This document shows positions 1 through 7,602 of a stretch of DNA of 22,200 bases, in pieces. The position numbers and the translations under genes were made by a program. The DNA lies in the NCBI GenBank assembly GCA_023430365.1, contig JAEZAS010000535.1, positions 1 to 22,200 of the forward strand, in the 5' to 3' direction. The notes below the pieces were generated by a model. It made no database searches and was not told where the DNA came from. It saw nothing but the letters and a program-made list of their open reading frames with translations. Source of the DNA: Planctomycetota bacterium (GTDB lineage: Bacteria; Planctomycetota; Planctomycetia; Pirellulales; Pirellulaceae). The first letter of the stretch is position 1; every line of letters starts with the position of its first letter.

Positions 1-50
1 GGTGGGGTAAGTTGGCGGTTTCCCTTTGTGAACTCCAGATTAGCTGAGCC

Positions 51-1286
51 ATGAGCGACCCGTATTTTCAGACTCTCTTCGCCGAGCGGATCGGCGGCGC
101 CAACTACGGCAAGGGAACCGAGATCTACAAGTTCGAGAAGATCAAGCGAGCCAAGCGCAAAGCCCTGGCCGACTTCCCGAACCGCCCGATCGTCGATTTC
201 GGCATCGGTGAGAACGACGCGATGGCTCCCGAGTCGGTCCGCCAGACGATGGCCGAGGAGATCAATCGTCCGGAAAACCGCGGCTACATGGACAACGGCA
301 ACGCCCGGTTCCGCGAAGCGGTCTCGCGGTTCATGCAGCGCAATTTCGGGGTTCAGCTCGATCCAGCCACTCAGATCAACCACGCCATCGGCAGCAAGCC
401 GGCCTACGCGATCCTGCCGCTGTGCTTCATCAATCCGGGCGACATCACGTTGATGACCGTGCCCGGCTATCCGGTCGCGGGGACCTACACGCGCTACTGC
501 GGTGGTTCGATCTATCGCCTGCCGCTGACGGCTGAGAACGATTTCCTCCCCGATCTCGACAACATCCCGGACGAGATCTGGAAGAAGGTGAAGCTGCTCG
601 TCATCAACTATCCGAACAGCCCCACCGGCCGCACGGCGCCGCCGGAGTTCTATGAGAAGGTCGTTCGGCTGGCGAAGGAGCGGAAGTTTGTCGTCGTTCA
701 AGACGCCGCCCACAGCATGTTGACCTACGACGGTCCGCCGACGAGCTTCCTGCAAACGCCCGGGGCGATGGACGTGGGCGTCGAGGTTCACTCGCTGTCC
801 AAAGGCTTCGACATGATCGGCTGGAGGATCGGCTGGGTCTGCGGCAACGAGCGGATCGTGCAGGCGTTTGCCGACGTGAAGGACAACAGCGATTCGGGGC
901 AGTTCGGAGCGATTCAGAACGCCGCCGCCTTTGCCCTGGACGACGACGAGATTCCGGTTCGCACCCGGACCAAGTACCAGCGCCGGCTGGAAAAACTGGT
1001 GGCGATGCTCACTCGCTGCGGGTTTCAGTGCCAGATGCCGGGCGGGACGTACTTCCTCTACACCAAGGCGCCGACCGGTCGGGCCGACGGTACGAAGTTC
1101 GAGAACGCCGAAGCGGCCAGCCAGTACCTGATCACGCAGCAGTCGATCGTCACGGTGCCCTGGGACGACGCGGGGCCGTTCCTGCGGTTCTCGGTCACCT
1201 ACGAAGCGCCCGACGAGGCCGCGGAAGATCAGTTGATGGCAGCCGCCGAAGACCGACTGAAGCAGAGCCAGTTGGTGTTTAAGTAA
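51..1286 (+). CDS. dapL: LL-diaminopimelate aminotransferase (DapL)
   Basis: PLP-dependent class I/II aminotransferase of 411 aa, the usual DapL length. It transfers the amino group of glutamate to tetrahydrodipicolinate in one step, giving LL-diaminopimelate for lysine and peptidoglycan synthesis in the cytoplasm. Visible family marks are the start YFQTLFAERIGG, NYPNSPTG (residues 187-194) around the cofactor-binding Asn, VQDAAH with Asp218, the Schiff-base lysine K251 in SLSKGFDMIGWRIGW, and a substrate-carboxylate Arg near the end in LRFSVTYE. DapL replaces the DapD/C/E route in planctomycetes, chlamydiae and plants, so the call suits the inferred host. The ATG at 51 is the natural start, although no clear Shine-Dalgarno precedes it. 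It stands alone, followed by two palindromes. A neighbouring class-I aminotransferase family is possible but less likely given the N-terminal match. Confidence 0.93.
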   Translation: MSDPYFQTLFAERIGGANYGKGTEIYKFEKIKRAKRKALADFPNRPIVDFGIGENDAMAPESVRQTMAEEINRPENRGYMDNGNARFREAVSRFMQRNFGVQLDPATQINHAIGSKPAYAILPLCFINPGDITLMTVPGYPVAGTYTRYCGGSIYRLPLTAENDFLPDLDNIPDEIWKKVKLLVINYPNSPTGRTAPPEFYEKVVRLAKERKFVVVQDAAHSMLTYDGPPTSFLQTPGAMDVGVEVHSLSKGFDMIGWRIGWVCGNERIVQAFADVKDNSDSGQFGAIQNAAAFALDDDEIPVRTRTKYQRRLEKLVAMLTRCGFQCQMPGGTYFLYTKAPTGRADGTKFENAEAASQYLITQQSIVTVPWDDAGPFLRFSVTYEAPDEAAEDQLMAAAEDRLKQSQLVFK

Positions 1287-1296
1287 GCGAGCTTGG

Positions 1297-1320
1297 AGCT
1301 GAATTCGCCGGAATTCAGCT
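1297..1320. terminator. Perfect 10-bp palindrome after dapL
   Basis: AGCTGAATTC (1297-1306) and GAATTCAGCT (1311-1320) form a perfect 10-bp stem around a GCCG tetraloop, 11 nt after the dapL stop. No T-run follows, so it may be a Rho-type or stalling hairpin, or a repeat unit. It shares its core with the next palindrome. Confidence 0.5.
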
Positions 1321-1342
1321 GCCCTGCAATTCGATTCGTGAT

Positions 1343-1368
1343 CGGCTGAATTCGGGTGAGTTCAGCCG
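1343..1368. repeat. Second palindrome with the same GCTGAATTC core
   Basis: The arms at 1343-1353 and 1358-1368 pair over 11 bp (one G-T wobble) around a GGGT loop. The arm sequence GCTGAATTC repeats that of the palindrome at 1297-1320. It lies about 37 nt before the lipoprotein start, so it sits in that gene's leader region or at the end of the dapL transcript. Confidence 0.5.
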
Positions 1369-1405
1369 CGGGTGGGATCAGCGTCAGACGAAGAGGCGAC
1401 GGACG

Positions 1406-2317
1406 ATGATGTATCGCGGCGGGATTGCCTTGAGCGTGGCGTTGGCTGGATTGCTGACCGTCGGTTGCGGCGGAGGGGGCGCGAAGGCGGAGAAGTCGAT
1501 CAATGCTCAGATCGAAGACGCCGGCAAGCTGAGCGATCCCGTTCAACGAGCCCGTCGCTTCCTCGCGATTGCCGATAAGCAAATGCAGGCAGGCGACGTT
1601 GCCGGAGCGCGAGGCACTCTCAACGGCGCTAAGGATTCGGCTGGAGCCGTCGAAGATCCGGTGAGCAAGGCGACGACGCTCGTTCTCGTGGCGGCCGCCT
1701 ACGGCAGGGCAGGGGAGAAGAGCCAGGCGAGCAAGCTTTGCAATCAAGCGGCGACTGCGGTCGAGCAGATCGCCGAGCCCGAACGCAAGGTGGAGCCGCT
1801 CGCCGCTCTGGCGGCTGCGTCTGGCGAGCACCTGCAAAACGATTTGCTCGCGGCTGAGTATCTCGCTTCGGCCGAGAAGGCCGCCGAGTCGATTTCCGAC
1901 CCGGTGCAGAAGGTTAAGGCTCAGGTGCGAATCGCCGCCGCCCTAGAGAAGCTCGGCAAAGCGGACGAAAGCGCCAACCTGGTTGCGGGAGCGCAGGAAG
2001 CCGCGCGTGGGTTGTCCGACGCCCGACAGAAGGCAGACAGCCTGACCGAAGTGGCGGCTGGGCTCAGCCGCATGAACAAAGCGCAGGAAGCGGAGGCCGC
2101 CTTCGAAGAAGCCCAGCAGGCGGCCGAAGCAATCGAGGCCGACGACTCGCGGGCCTACGCCATGCTGGGCATCGGTCGCAAGCTCGTGCTCCTGAAGCGT
2201 TTGCCAGCCGCCAAGAAGGTCCTGCTCAAGGCCCAGGACTTTGCCCTGCAGGTGAAGGACTCCAGCGTTCGCCAGCCGCTGATCAATGAAATCGACGGCG
2301 AGCTGAAGAAGATCTAG
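1406..2317 (+). CDS. Lipoprotein with six and a half 40-residue helical repeats
   Basis: 303 aa. The first 21 residues form a lipoprotein signal: positive start, hydrophobic stretch, then lipobox LTVGC with Cys21 as the lipidation site. The mature protein should therefore be exported and membrane-anchored. After a Gly-rich linker the rest divides cleanly into units of 40-41 residues beginning near 42, 83, 123, 164, 204 and 244, with a half unit at 284-303. The consensus is roughly (S/E)DPVxKAxxLxxIAAAxxxxGKxxxAxxLxxxAxxAAExI, that is two amphipathic helices per repeat. This resembles tetratricopeptide/alpha-solenoid scaffolds, although the period exceeds the 34 residues of a classical TPR. 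No catalytic motif is seen; a protein-binding scaffold role is inferred. AAGAGG at 1391-1396 is a good ribosome site for the ATG at 1406; the next codon is also ATG. Confidence 0.75.
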   Translation: MMYRGGIALSVALAGLLTVGCGGGGAKAEKSINAQIEDAGKLSDPVQRARRFLAIADKQMQAGDVAGARGTLNGAKDSAGAVEDPVSKATTLVLVAAAYGRAGEKSQASKLCNQAATAVEQIAEPERKVEPLAALAAASGEHLQNDLLAAEYLASAEKAAESISDPVQKVKAQVRIAAALEKLGKADESANLVAGAQEAARGLSDARQKADSLTEVAAGLSRMNKAQEAEAAFEEAQQAAEAIEADDSRAYAMLGIGRKLVLLKRLPAAKKVLLKAQDFALQVKDSSVRQPLINEIDGELKKI

Positions 2318-2631
2318 CCGGCGGGGATTCCCGCATTGGTTCACTGCTACAACCGCTAAGGCTGGGCTGGCAGATTGTGACGAATGCGATTGCGCAGGCC
2401 GAACTATCTCCGCGCAAACCGATCCACGACAACGAGTTACAAACAAGGCAAAATCTTCGGCCGGCCGCTTTCCGCACGTGCAAATTCGTTGCTGGATTTG
2501 TAGAGCACAACTACGATGGAGCGTGACTAGCGGGCGACTGCTGCGCCCGTGGGGTTCGAGCCAATAGGGCAGGACGAAGCCGGAACTCGTCGCTGCGAAT
2601 GCTCCGCATCCGTCCCTGACGCGATACAACT
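2318..2631. other. 314-nt gene-free interval with two small hairpins
   Basis: No convincing ORF fits here; the reverse-strand frames are shadows. Two inverted repeats are visible. GCGGG/CCCGC (2321-2325 and 2330-2334, GATT loop) begins 3 nt after the lipoprotein stop and could be a weak terminator. CGGGCG/CGCCCG (2531-2536 and 2544-2549, 7-nt loop) lies about 80 nt before the next gene. The promoter of the secreted protein gene presumably lies here, but no clear -35/-10 pair was found. Confidence 0.5.
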
Positions 2632-5475
2632 ATGAAGTGGCAATCCCTCCGCCGTGTCTCCGAACCTCGCCGCTTCGGCCAGCGTCCGCGCTCGCGTGGC
2701 GCCTTCTTCGAGCCGCTGGAGACGCGCAACCTGCTGGCCAGTTTGCCGTACGGGGCTCTGCCCGACGACACGGGCGAGTTCATGCTCGGCGACGTGCTGG
2801 TCACGGTCGTGCTGATGGAGTCGGATCCGGCACTCCTCTCCACCGACGCGAACACCGAGAACTGGACGGCGTCGACGATTAATGATGTCAAAGCGAAGAT
2901 CACCGAAGGCGTGCGGTGGTGGAGCGAAACGCTCGACCGGATGGATTCGGTACGCGACGGTCTGCTGAACTTCACCTTCGACTGGACGTTTGCCGACAAC
3001 CCGGTTTCAACCGGCTACGAACCGATCTCGCGAGCTTCGACCGATTTCAATCTTTGGATTTGGGACTTTCTTGCTCCGCAAGGCTTCGACGCGACGGGCA
3101 ACTTCAGCAGCGACATCCGCGCGTTTAATAATCATCAGCGCGAGCAGCACGAAACCGACTGGGCGTTTACGATCTTCGTCGTGAACGACCAAGTGGATGC
3201 CGACGACAAGTTTGCTCCGGGCGGTCCTGGCTCGTTCCCTCAGGCCTTCGCCTTTCCGGGAGGGCAGTTCTTCGTCTCGCCAGCCAGTCGCCCCGCGAGC
3301 ACCTTCGCCCATGAAACGGGGCACATGTTCTGGGCGCTCGACGAATACTCCACAATCGGCAACGGACATAACGCGTCGCGAGGCTATTACAACACGTACA
3401 ACACGAATGCGGCCAGCAATCCGGACCATGCGCATGAGCCGAGCATCATGTCGTCGCATGAACCGCTCCGAATCGCCTATGAGGAACACTTCTCCGCACC
3501 GACGTCGCTGGAAATGGTCGGCTGGCGGGACTCGGACGGAAACGGCATCTTCGACGTGCTGGACGTGCCGTTCGATCTGACGGGCGTGGGAAAGTACGAC
3601 GCGGCGACGGGAATCTACTCGTTCACCGGCTCATCGGAAGTCCGCACGCTCACCAACCGCAATCCTGCCGGGTTGGCGAATGACATCACGATCAATCGCA
3701 TTCGCCGGGTGGAATACTCGATCGATGGCGGCGACTGGACGGCGATCGAGCAGCAATACAACTCGCACAAGGCCAATCTCAACTTCGGCTTTGCCGTTCC
3801 GGACGGCGATCACGAGATTCGCATTCGCACGGTCGATACGCGGACCGGAGTGACGTCGGTCGAGTTCATCGGCAGCACCTCCACCCCCGCCACGCAGACC
3901 ATTCCCAAGGGCGGGTCCGGCGGCATCCTGTACAACGACAGCAACAACAACGGCACTTACGACCAGGGAGAAATGCCGCTGGTCGATTGGGCTCTCGAAC
4001 TGGTCGACAACAACGGCCAGTTGATCAAGCTGAACGATGTGGTCGAGCCCGACGCCCTGGAGGGAGTCGTCAACGATCAGGTCCAGGGAGCGATTCTGAC
4101 CGCCTTCGGTTCGGACGTGGCCAATGGTCAGGTGATCAGCAAGCAGAGCGAGCTCGTGGCGGATGAAGGCTCGGTCCTATACAACAACAGCTCGTTGTTC
4201 GGTCAGACCGAGACCTGGACGAAGAGCCGCCGGCTGCGAATCGACTTCACCACGCTGCAGACCGTCGTCAATGTCAGGGCGATCGGCGTGAATGGGGCGA
4301 GCGTGGGGCGCCTGGAAGCCTACAACACCCAAGGCGAATTGCTCGGCCGGTTCACGACCCGCCAGTTGGGCCACGGCAGTGGGCAAATGATGAGCATCGC
4401 CCGGCCGGAAGGAGACATCGCTTATGTGATCGCCAGCGGCTTATCGAACAGCGAGGTTCTGCTGGACATGGTCTCTTGGGGCCCGAAGGCGGTGGTGACC
4501 ACCGACGTGAATGGCGCCTACGTGCTGCCCAACCTGCCGGCTGGTTCGTACAAGATTGTGGTGCTTGCTCCGCCGAGTTTCCTGCCAACGACGTCCGCCA
4601 ACGGCGAGGCCCAGTTTGTGATGGCCGCTGGCCAGTCGGTGAGCGATCTGCACTTCGGCTTCCGCTTCATGGGAAGCGCCTGGCAAAACACGACCAATCC
4701 GCTCGATATCGACGGCGACGGGATCGTGGCTCCCATCGACGCTCTGATCATCATCAATCGGCTGAATGCGTTCATCGATCCGCAGCTCACCGCCGAACGC
4801 CCCGACGGCGAGATGTTCTACGACGTCAATGCCGACATCAACGTCACGGCCCTCGACGCCCTGATCATCATCAACTACCTGAACTCCAACACGTACACGC
4901 AGAGTCTCAGTAACGGAGAAAGCGTCGCATCGCCAGAGGTCACGGACCCCACTCCTCTGCTGACTGCTGCCGGTGATCCGGATGGTGAAGAGCCAGACCT
5001 CGCCCCCGCGCAAAATGCGGAGGAGTATTTCTCGCGTAAGCCGCTCCATTTGGTCGACGATGCGGGGGATGAACTGCCCTGCATGTGCGGCGCCTGTGTC
5101 GGAGCGGCCGTTGAGTCGCTAGTCGCGGAACCCGTCCTGCCCGCTGCCCAACCGAGCAGTGCGGAACCGGTGGCGAATTTCATCCTTTGGGATACCGCCC
5201 CGGCCGACGGTGAGTGGTCTGAAGTTGTCAGCCGGCAGTTGAACGAAGTCGCCGCACTGCGACCGAAGCTGCAACTGCTCTCTTCGCGATTGGCGGATCT
5301 TCGCGACCTCAGCCGAACGATCCAGCAGCGGCTTGAGGCCAGCGGTGTCGCCACCGCGCTTAACGCGATCGGCGATGCCAAGCGCGCCGAGATCATCGAG
5401 CGTGTGGATGAACTCGTCGAGACCGAACTGAGCGCCGCCTGGACTCGGCTGCGAAGCCGCTTGCTTCGAACGTAG
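2632..5475 (+). CDS. Secreted M64-like metallopeptidase with CnaB-like and dockerin domains
   Basis: 947 aa. Residues 25-37 (FFEPLETRNLLAS) match the planctomycete N-terminal LEPRxLL-type export motif. The first third holds H227-E-T-G-H231 followed by ALDEY (D237, E238), which resembles the HExGHxxxxLxDEY zinc site of M64 (IgA-peptidase-like) metallopeptidases, so an extracellular zinc protease is inferred. From about 430 an SdrD/CnaB-like beta domain begins (ILYNDSNNNGTYDQGE) and ends near 683 (TTDVNGAYVLPNLPAGSY), with about 150 unrelated residues inserted between. Residues 690-752 form a type I dockerin with two calcium loops (D692-D694-D696 and D731-N733-D735), each followed by a DALIIIN helix. 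The tail holds a CxCGxC cluster (C817, C819, C822) and a charged helical, probably coiled-coil, end. No clear ribosome site precedes the ATG. Domain borders are approximate. Confidence 0.8.
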   Translation: MKWQSLRRVSEPRRFGQRPRSRGAFFEPLETRNLLASLPYGALPDDTGEFMLGDVLVTVVLMESDPALLSTDANTENWTASTINDVKAKITEGVRWWSETLDRMDSVRDGLLNFTFDWTFADNPVSTGYEPISRASTDFNLWIWDFLAPQGFDATGNFSSDIRAFNNHQREQHETDWAFTIFVVNDQVDADDKFAPGGPGSFPQAFAFPGGQFFVSPASRPASTFAHETGHMFWALDEYSTIGNGHNASRGYYNTYNTNAASNPDHAHEPSIMSSHEPLRIAYEEHFSAPTSLEMVGWRDSDGNGIFDVLDVPFDLTGVGKYDAATGIYSFTGSSEVRTLTNRNPAGLANDITINRIRRVEYSIDGGDWTAIEQQYNSHKANLNFGFAVPDGDHEIRIRTVDTRTGVTSVEFIGSTSTPATQTIPKGGSGGILYNDSNNNGTYDQGEMPLVDWALELVDNNGQLIKLNDVVEPDALEGVVNDQVQGAILTAFGSDVANGQVISKQSELVADEGSVLYNNSSLFGQTETWTKSRRLRIDFTTLQTVVNVRAIGVNGASVGRLEAYNTQGELLGRFTTRQLGHGSGQMMSIARPEGDIAYVIASGLSNSEVLLDMVSWGPKAVVTTDVNGAYVLPNLPAGSYKIVVLAPPSFLPTTSANGEAQFVMAAGQSVSDLHFGFRFMGSAWQNTTNPLDIDGDGIVAPIDALIIINRLNAFIDPQLTAERPDGEMFYDVNADINVTALDALIIINYLNSNTYTQSLSNGESVASPEVTDPTPLLTAAGDPDGEEPDLAPAQNAEEYFSRKPLHLVDDAGDELPCMCGACVGAAVESLVAEPVLPAAQPSSAEPVANFILWDTAPADGEWSEVVSRQLNEVAALRPKLQLLSSRLADLRDLSRTIQQRLEASGVATALNAIGDAKRAEIIERVDELVETELSAAWTRLRSRLLRT

Positions 5476-5478
5476 TGC

Positions 5479-5538
5479 CTTCGGAAACAAACTGCTTAAA
5501 GCTCAAGTCTTCGCTTGAGCGTGTATAGCAGTCCGAAG
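5479..5538. terminator. Three-tier nested palindrome between convergent genes
   Basis: Three concentric perfect inverted repeats share one centre: CTTCGGA/TCCGAAG (5479-5485 and 5532-5538), ACTGCT/AGCAGT (5491-5496 and 5527-5532, sharing base 5532 with the outer arm), and GCTCAAG/CTTGAGC (5501-5507 and 5514-5520, loop TCTTCG). They lie between the stops at 5475 (plus) and 5551 (minus), so a bidirectional terminator is the natural reading. Confidence 0.75.
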
Positions 5539-5550
5539 TGCCCATTGCCG

Positions 5551-6573
5551 CTATTCGGGCGGCGCCTTGATACAAGCGGCCAGATGCCGCTTGCCTTCTA
5601 GCAGTGGAACAATCTCGCGGCATCGCTGTTCTGCGATCGGACAGCGATCCGCAAACGGGCAGCCAGGGTACTCGCGGTCCGGCGACGGAACTTCGCCTTT
5701 CAGGATGATGCGCTGCCGCGTTCGCTCCACCACGGGGTCAGGCACCGGCGCCGCCGACAGGAGAGCTTGGGTGTAGGGATGACGCGGGTTGGCGTGTAGT
5801 TCGTCCGCCCCAGCCAGTTCCACGATTCGTCCCAAATACATCACGCCGATCCTCTCGGAAATGTGTCGCACCACCGACAAGTCGTGGGAGATGAACAGGT
5901 AGGCGAGTTGCAGCTTGTCGCGTAGTTCCATCAGCAGGTTGATCACCTGCGCCTGGATCGAAACGTCGAGGGCGGAGACCGGTTCGTCGCAGACGATCAG
6001 CTTCGGCTGAACCGCCAGGGCACGGGCAATGCCGATGCGCTGCCGCTGCCCGCCCGAGAACTCATGCGGATAGCGATTGAGCAGTCGTGGGTTCAGCCCC
6101 ACCAGGTCCATGAGCCGCAACGTCTCCAACTGACGCTCGCGCGGCCGATGCAGGCCAAAGATGTCCATCGGCTCGCGGATAATGGCCCCGACCGTCATCC
6201 GCGGGTTGAGCGAGGCGTACGGGTCCTGAAAGATCATTTGGACCTTCCGCCGGTGCTCGAGCATCCGGGCCGGCGAGACATCGTCGATCCGCTGGCCGTC
6301 GAGCCAGATCTGTCCCGCCGTTGGTTTGACCAGGCCGACGATCGACCGCGCCGTGGTGCTCTTGCCACAGCCCGACTCGCCCACGAGTCCCAAGGTTTCG
6401 CCCGGACGAATGTCGAAGCTGACGCCGTCCACGGCTCGCAGCAAGCGGTGCTCGCCAAAGAGAAACCCGCCTCGTCGCACGGGGAAGTGCACCTTGAGGT
6501 CGCGCACTTCGAGCAGCGGCTTGCTGGCTTCGTGTTGGTCGCGACGGACCGAAGAAGCGATCACAGTTGACAT
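5551..6573 (-). CDS. dppF: Oligopeptide/dipeptide ABC transporter ATPase (DppF/OppF type)
   Basis: 340 aa, typical for the family. It is a cytoplasmic nucleotide-binding subunit that would power uptake of peptides, or of nickel or sugars in relatives. Walker A is GESGCGKST (65-73), the ABC signature FSGGQRQ starts at 172, Walker B ends in CDEP (195-198), and the switch histidine is in FISHD (H230). The oligo_HPY C-terminal extension is present with C305, C311, C318 and C334, the cysteine pattern proposed to hold an iron-sulphur cluster in some Dpp ATPases. GGAG at 6582-6585 is a well-placed ribosome site, and the upstream dppD stops only 12 nt away. No permease or substrate-binding gene is in the window, so the substrate cannot be named. 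The DppF label follows gene order and sequence; OppF is an equal alternative. Confidence 0.9.
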   Translation of the reverse strand: MSTVIASSVRRDQHEASKPLLEVRDLKVHFPVRRGGFLFGEHRLLRAVDGVSFDIRPGETLGLVGESGCGKSTTARSIVGLVKPTAGQIWLDGQRIDDVSPARMLEHRRKVQMIFQDPYASLNPRMTVGAIIREPMDIFGLHRPRERQLETLRLMDLVGLNPRLLNRYPHEFSGGQRQRIGIARALAVQPKLIVCDEPVSALDVSIQAQVINLLMELRDKLQLAYLFISHDLSVVRHISERIGVMYLGRIVELAGADELHANPRHPYTQALLSAAPVPDPVVERTRQRIILKGEVPSPDREYPGCPFADRCPIAEQRCREIVPLLEGKRHLAACIKAPPE

Positions 6574-6585
6574 GCGGGTCGCTCC

Positions 6586-7602
6586 TTATTCGGGTCTGGC
6601 CAGTGTGGCTTCAACAGGTTCCCCTTCGGGATTGGCGAGCACCCAGCAGGCGCTTCGGCCGCCATGGGATACCGGCGTGAGCAGCGGTTCCTCCTGGGGG
6701 CAACGCTCGATTCGGAGCGGACACCGGGGGTGGAACGCACAGCCAGTCGGCGGCTCCGCCATATTGGGCGGCTGCCCTTCAATCGCCTGGAGCTTGCCGT
6801 GGGTCGAGACGTCCCAGCGGGGAATCGACTTCATGAGGCCGAGCGTGTACGGATGCTTCGAGGCGGCAAATAGCGGATCGACTTTCGCCTGCTCCACAAT
6901 CTTGCCGCCATACATGACTAGGACGCGGTCGCAGACGCTGGCGACGACGCCGAGAGCGTGCGTGATGAGGATGACGGCGGTCCCCTGGCTTTGCTGCAGC
7001 TCCTTGATGAGTTCCAGCATTTGGGCCTGAATCGTCACGTCCAAGGCGGTGGTCGGTTCATCGGCGATGAGCAAATCCGGCTTGCACGACAGAGCCATCG
7101 CGATCATCACCCGCTGCCGCATGCCGCCCGAGAATTGGTGCGGATAGTCGTCCACCCGCTGCTCCGGAGCCGGAATCCCCACCCGCTCGAGCATTTCAAT
7201 CGCATGGGCGCGAGCCTGCTTACGCGTGTGCCCCAGATGCAGCCGGGTGACTTCTGCAAGCTGCTCTTCGACCGTGAGAAATGGATTGAGCGCGGTCATC
7301 GGATCTTGGAAGATCATCGCGATCTGCCGCCCGCGCACTTTTCGCAGTTCCGCGTGCGGCATGCTCAATAAATCGCGACCGCGGAAGAGCGCCCGTCCCT
7401 CCGGAATGACGCCCGGAGGCTGGGGAATGAGCCCCATGAGGGCAAGATTAGTGACGCTCTTACCCGAGCCCGATTCTCCCACGACGCCGACCGTTTCGCC
7501 GGGGTGCACGTCGAACGAAACCCCATTCACCGCCTGCACCAGGCCGTCGCTGGTGCGGAAATGGACGTGCAGGTTCTCGACTTGCAGGAGTGGCTCAGGC
7601 AT
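6586..7602 (-). CDS. dppD: Oligopeptide/dipeptide ABC transporter ATPase (DppD/OppD type)
   Basis: 338 aa, the partner ATPase of the following gene. Walker A is GESGSGKS (42-49), the signature FSGGMRQ starts at 157, Walker B is LLIADEP (177-183), and the switch histidine is H215. The usual Asp after that histidine (THDLGVV in relatives) is Ala216 here, a small oddity. The C-terminal oligo_HPY region carries C288, C294, C301 and C319. The ATG at 7602 overlaps the purK stop by 8 nt, which suggests translational coupling to the purine genes. A heterodimer with the DppF-like protein is inferred from family knowledge. The membrane partners are not in this window. Confidence 0.9.
   Translation of the reverse strand: MPEPLLQVENLHVHFRTSDGLVQAVNGVSFDVHPGETVGVVGESGSGKSVTNLALMGLIPQPPGVIPEGRALFRGRDLLSMPHAELRKVRGRQIAMIFQDPMTALNPFLTVEEQLAEVTRLHLGHTRKQARAHAIEMLERVGIPAPEQRVDDYPHQFSGGMRQRVMIAMALSCKPDLLIADEPTTALDVTIQAQMLELIKELQQSQGTAVILITHALGVVASVCDRVLVMYGGKIVEQAKVDPLFAASKHPYTLGLMKSIPRWDVSTHGKLQAIEGQPPNMAEPPTGCAFHPRCPLRIERCPQEEPLLTPVSHGGRSACWVLANPEGEPVEATLARPE

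Noticed and set aside
1229..1837. 202-codon minus-strand ORF over the dapL end and the lipoprotein start
   Set aside because: Antisense shadow crossing two palindromes, without a ribosome site or domain.
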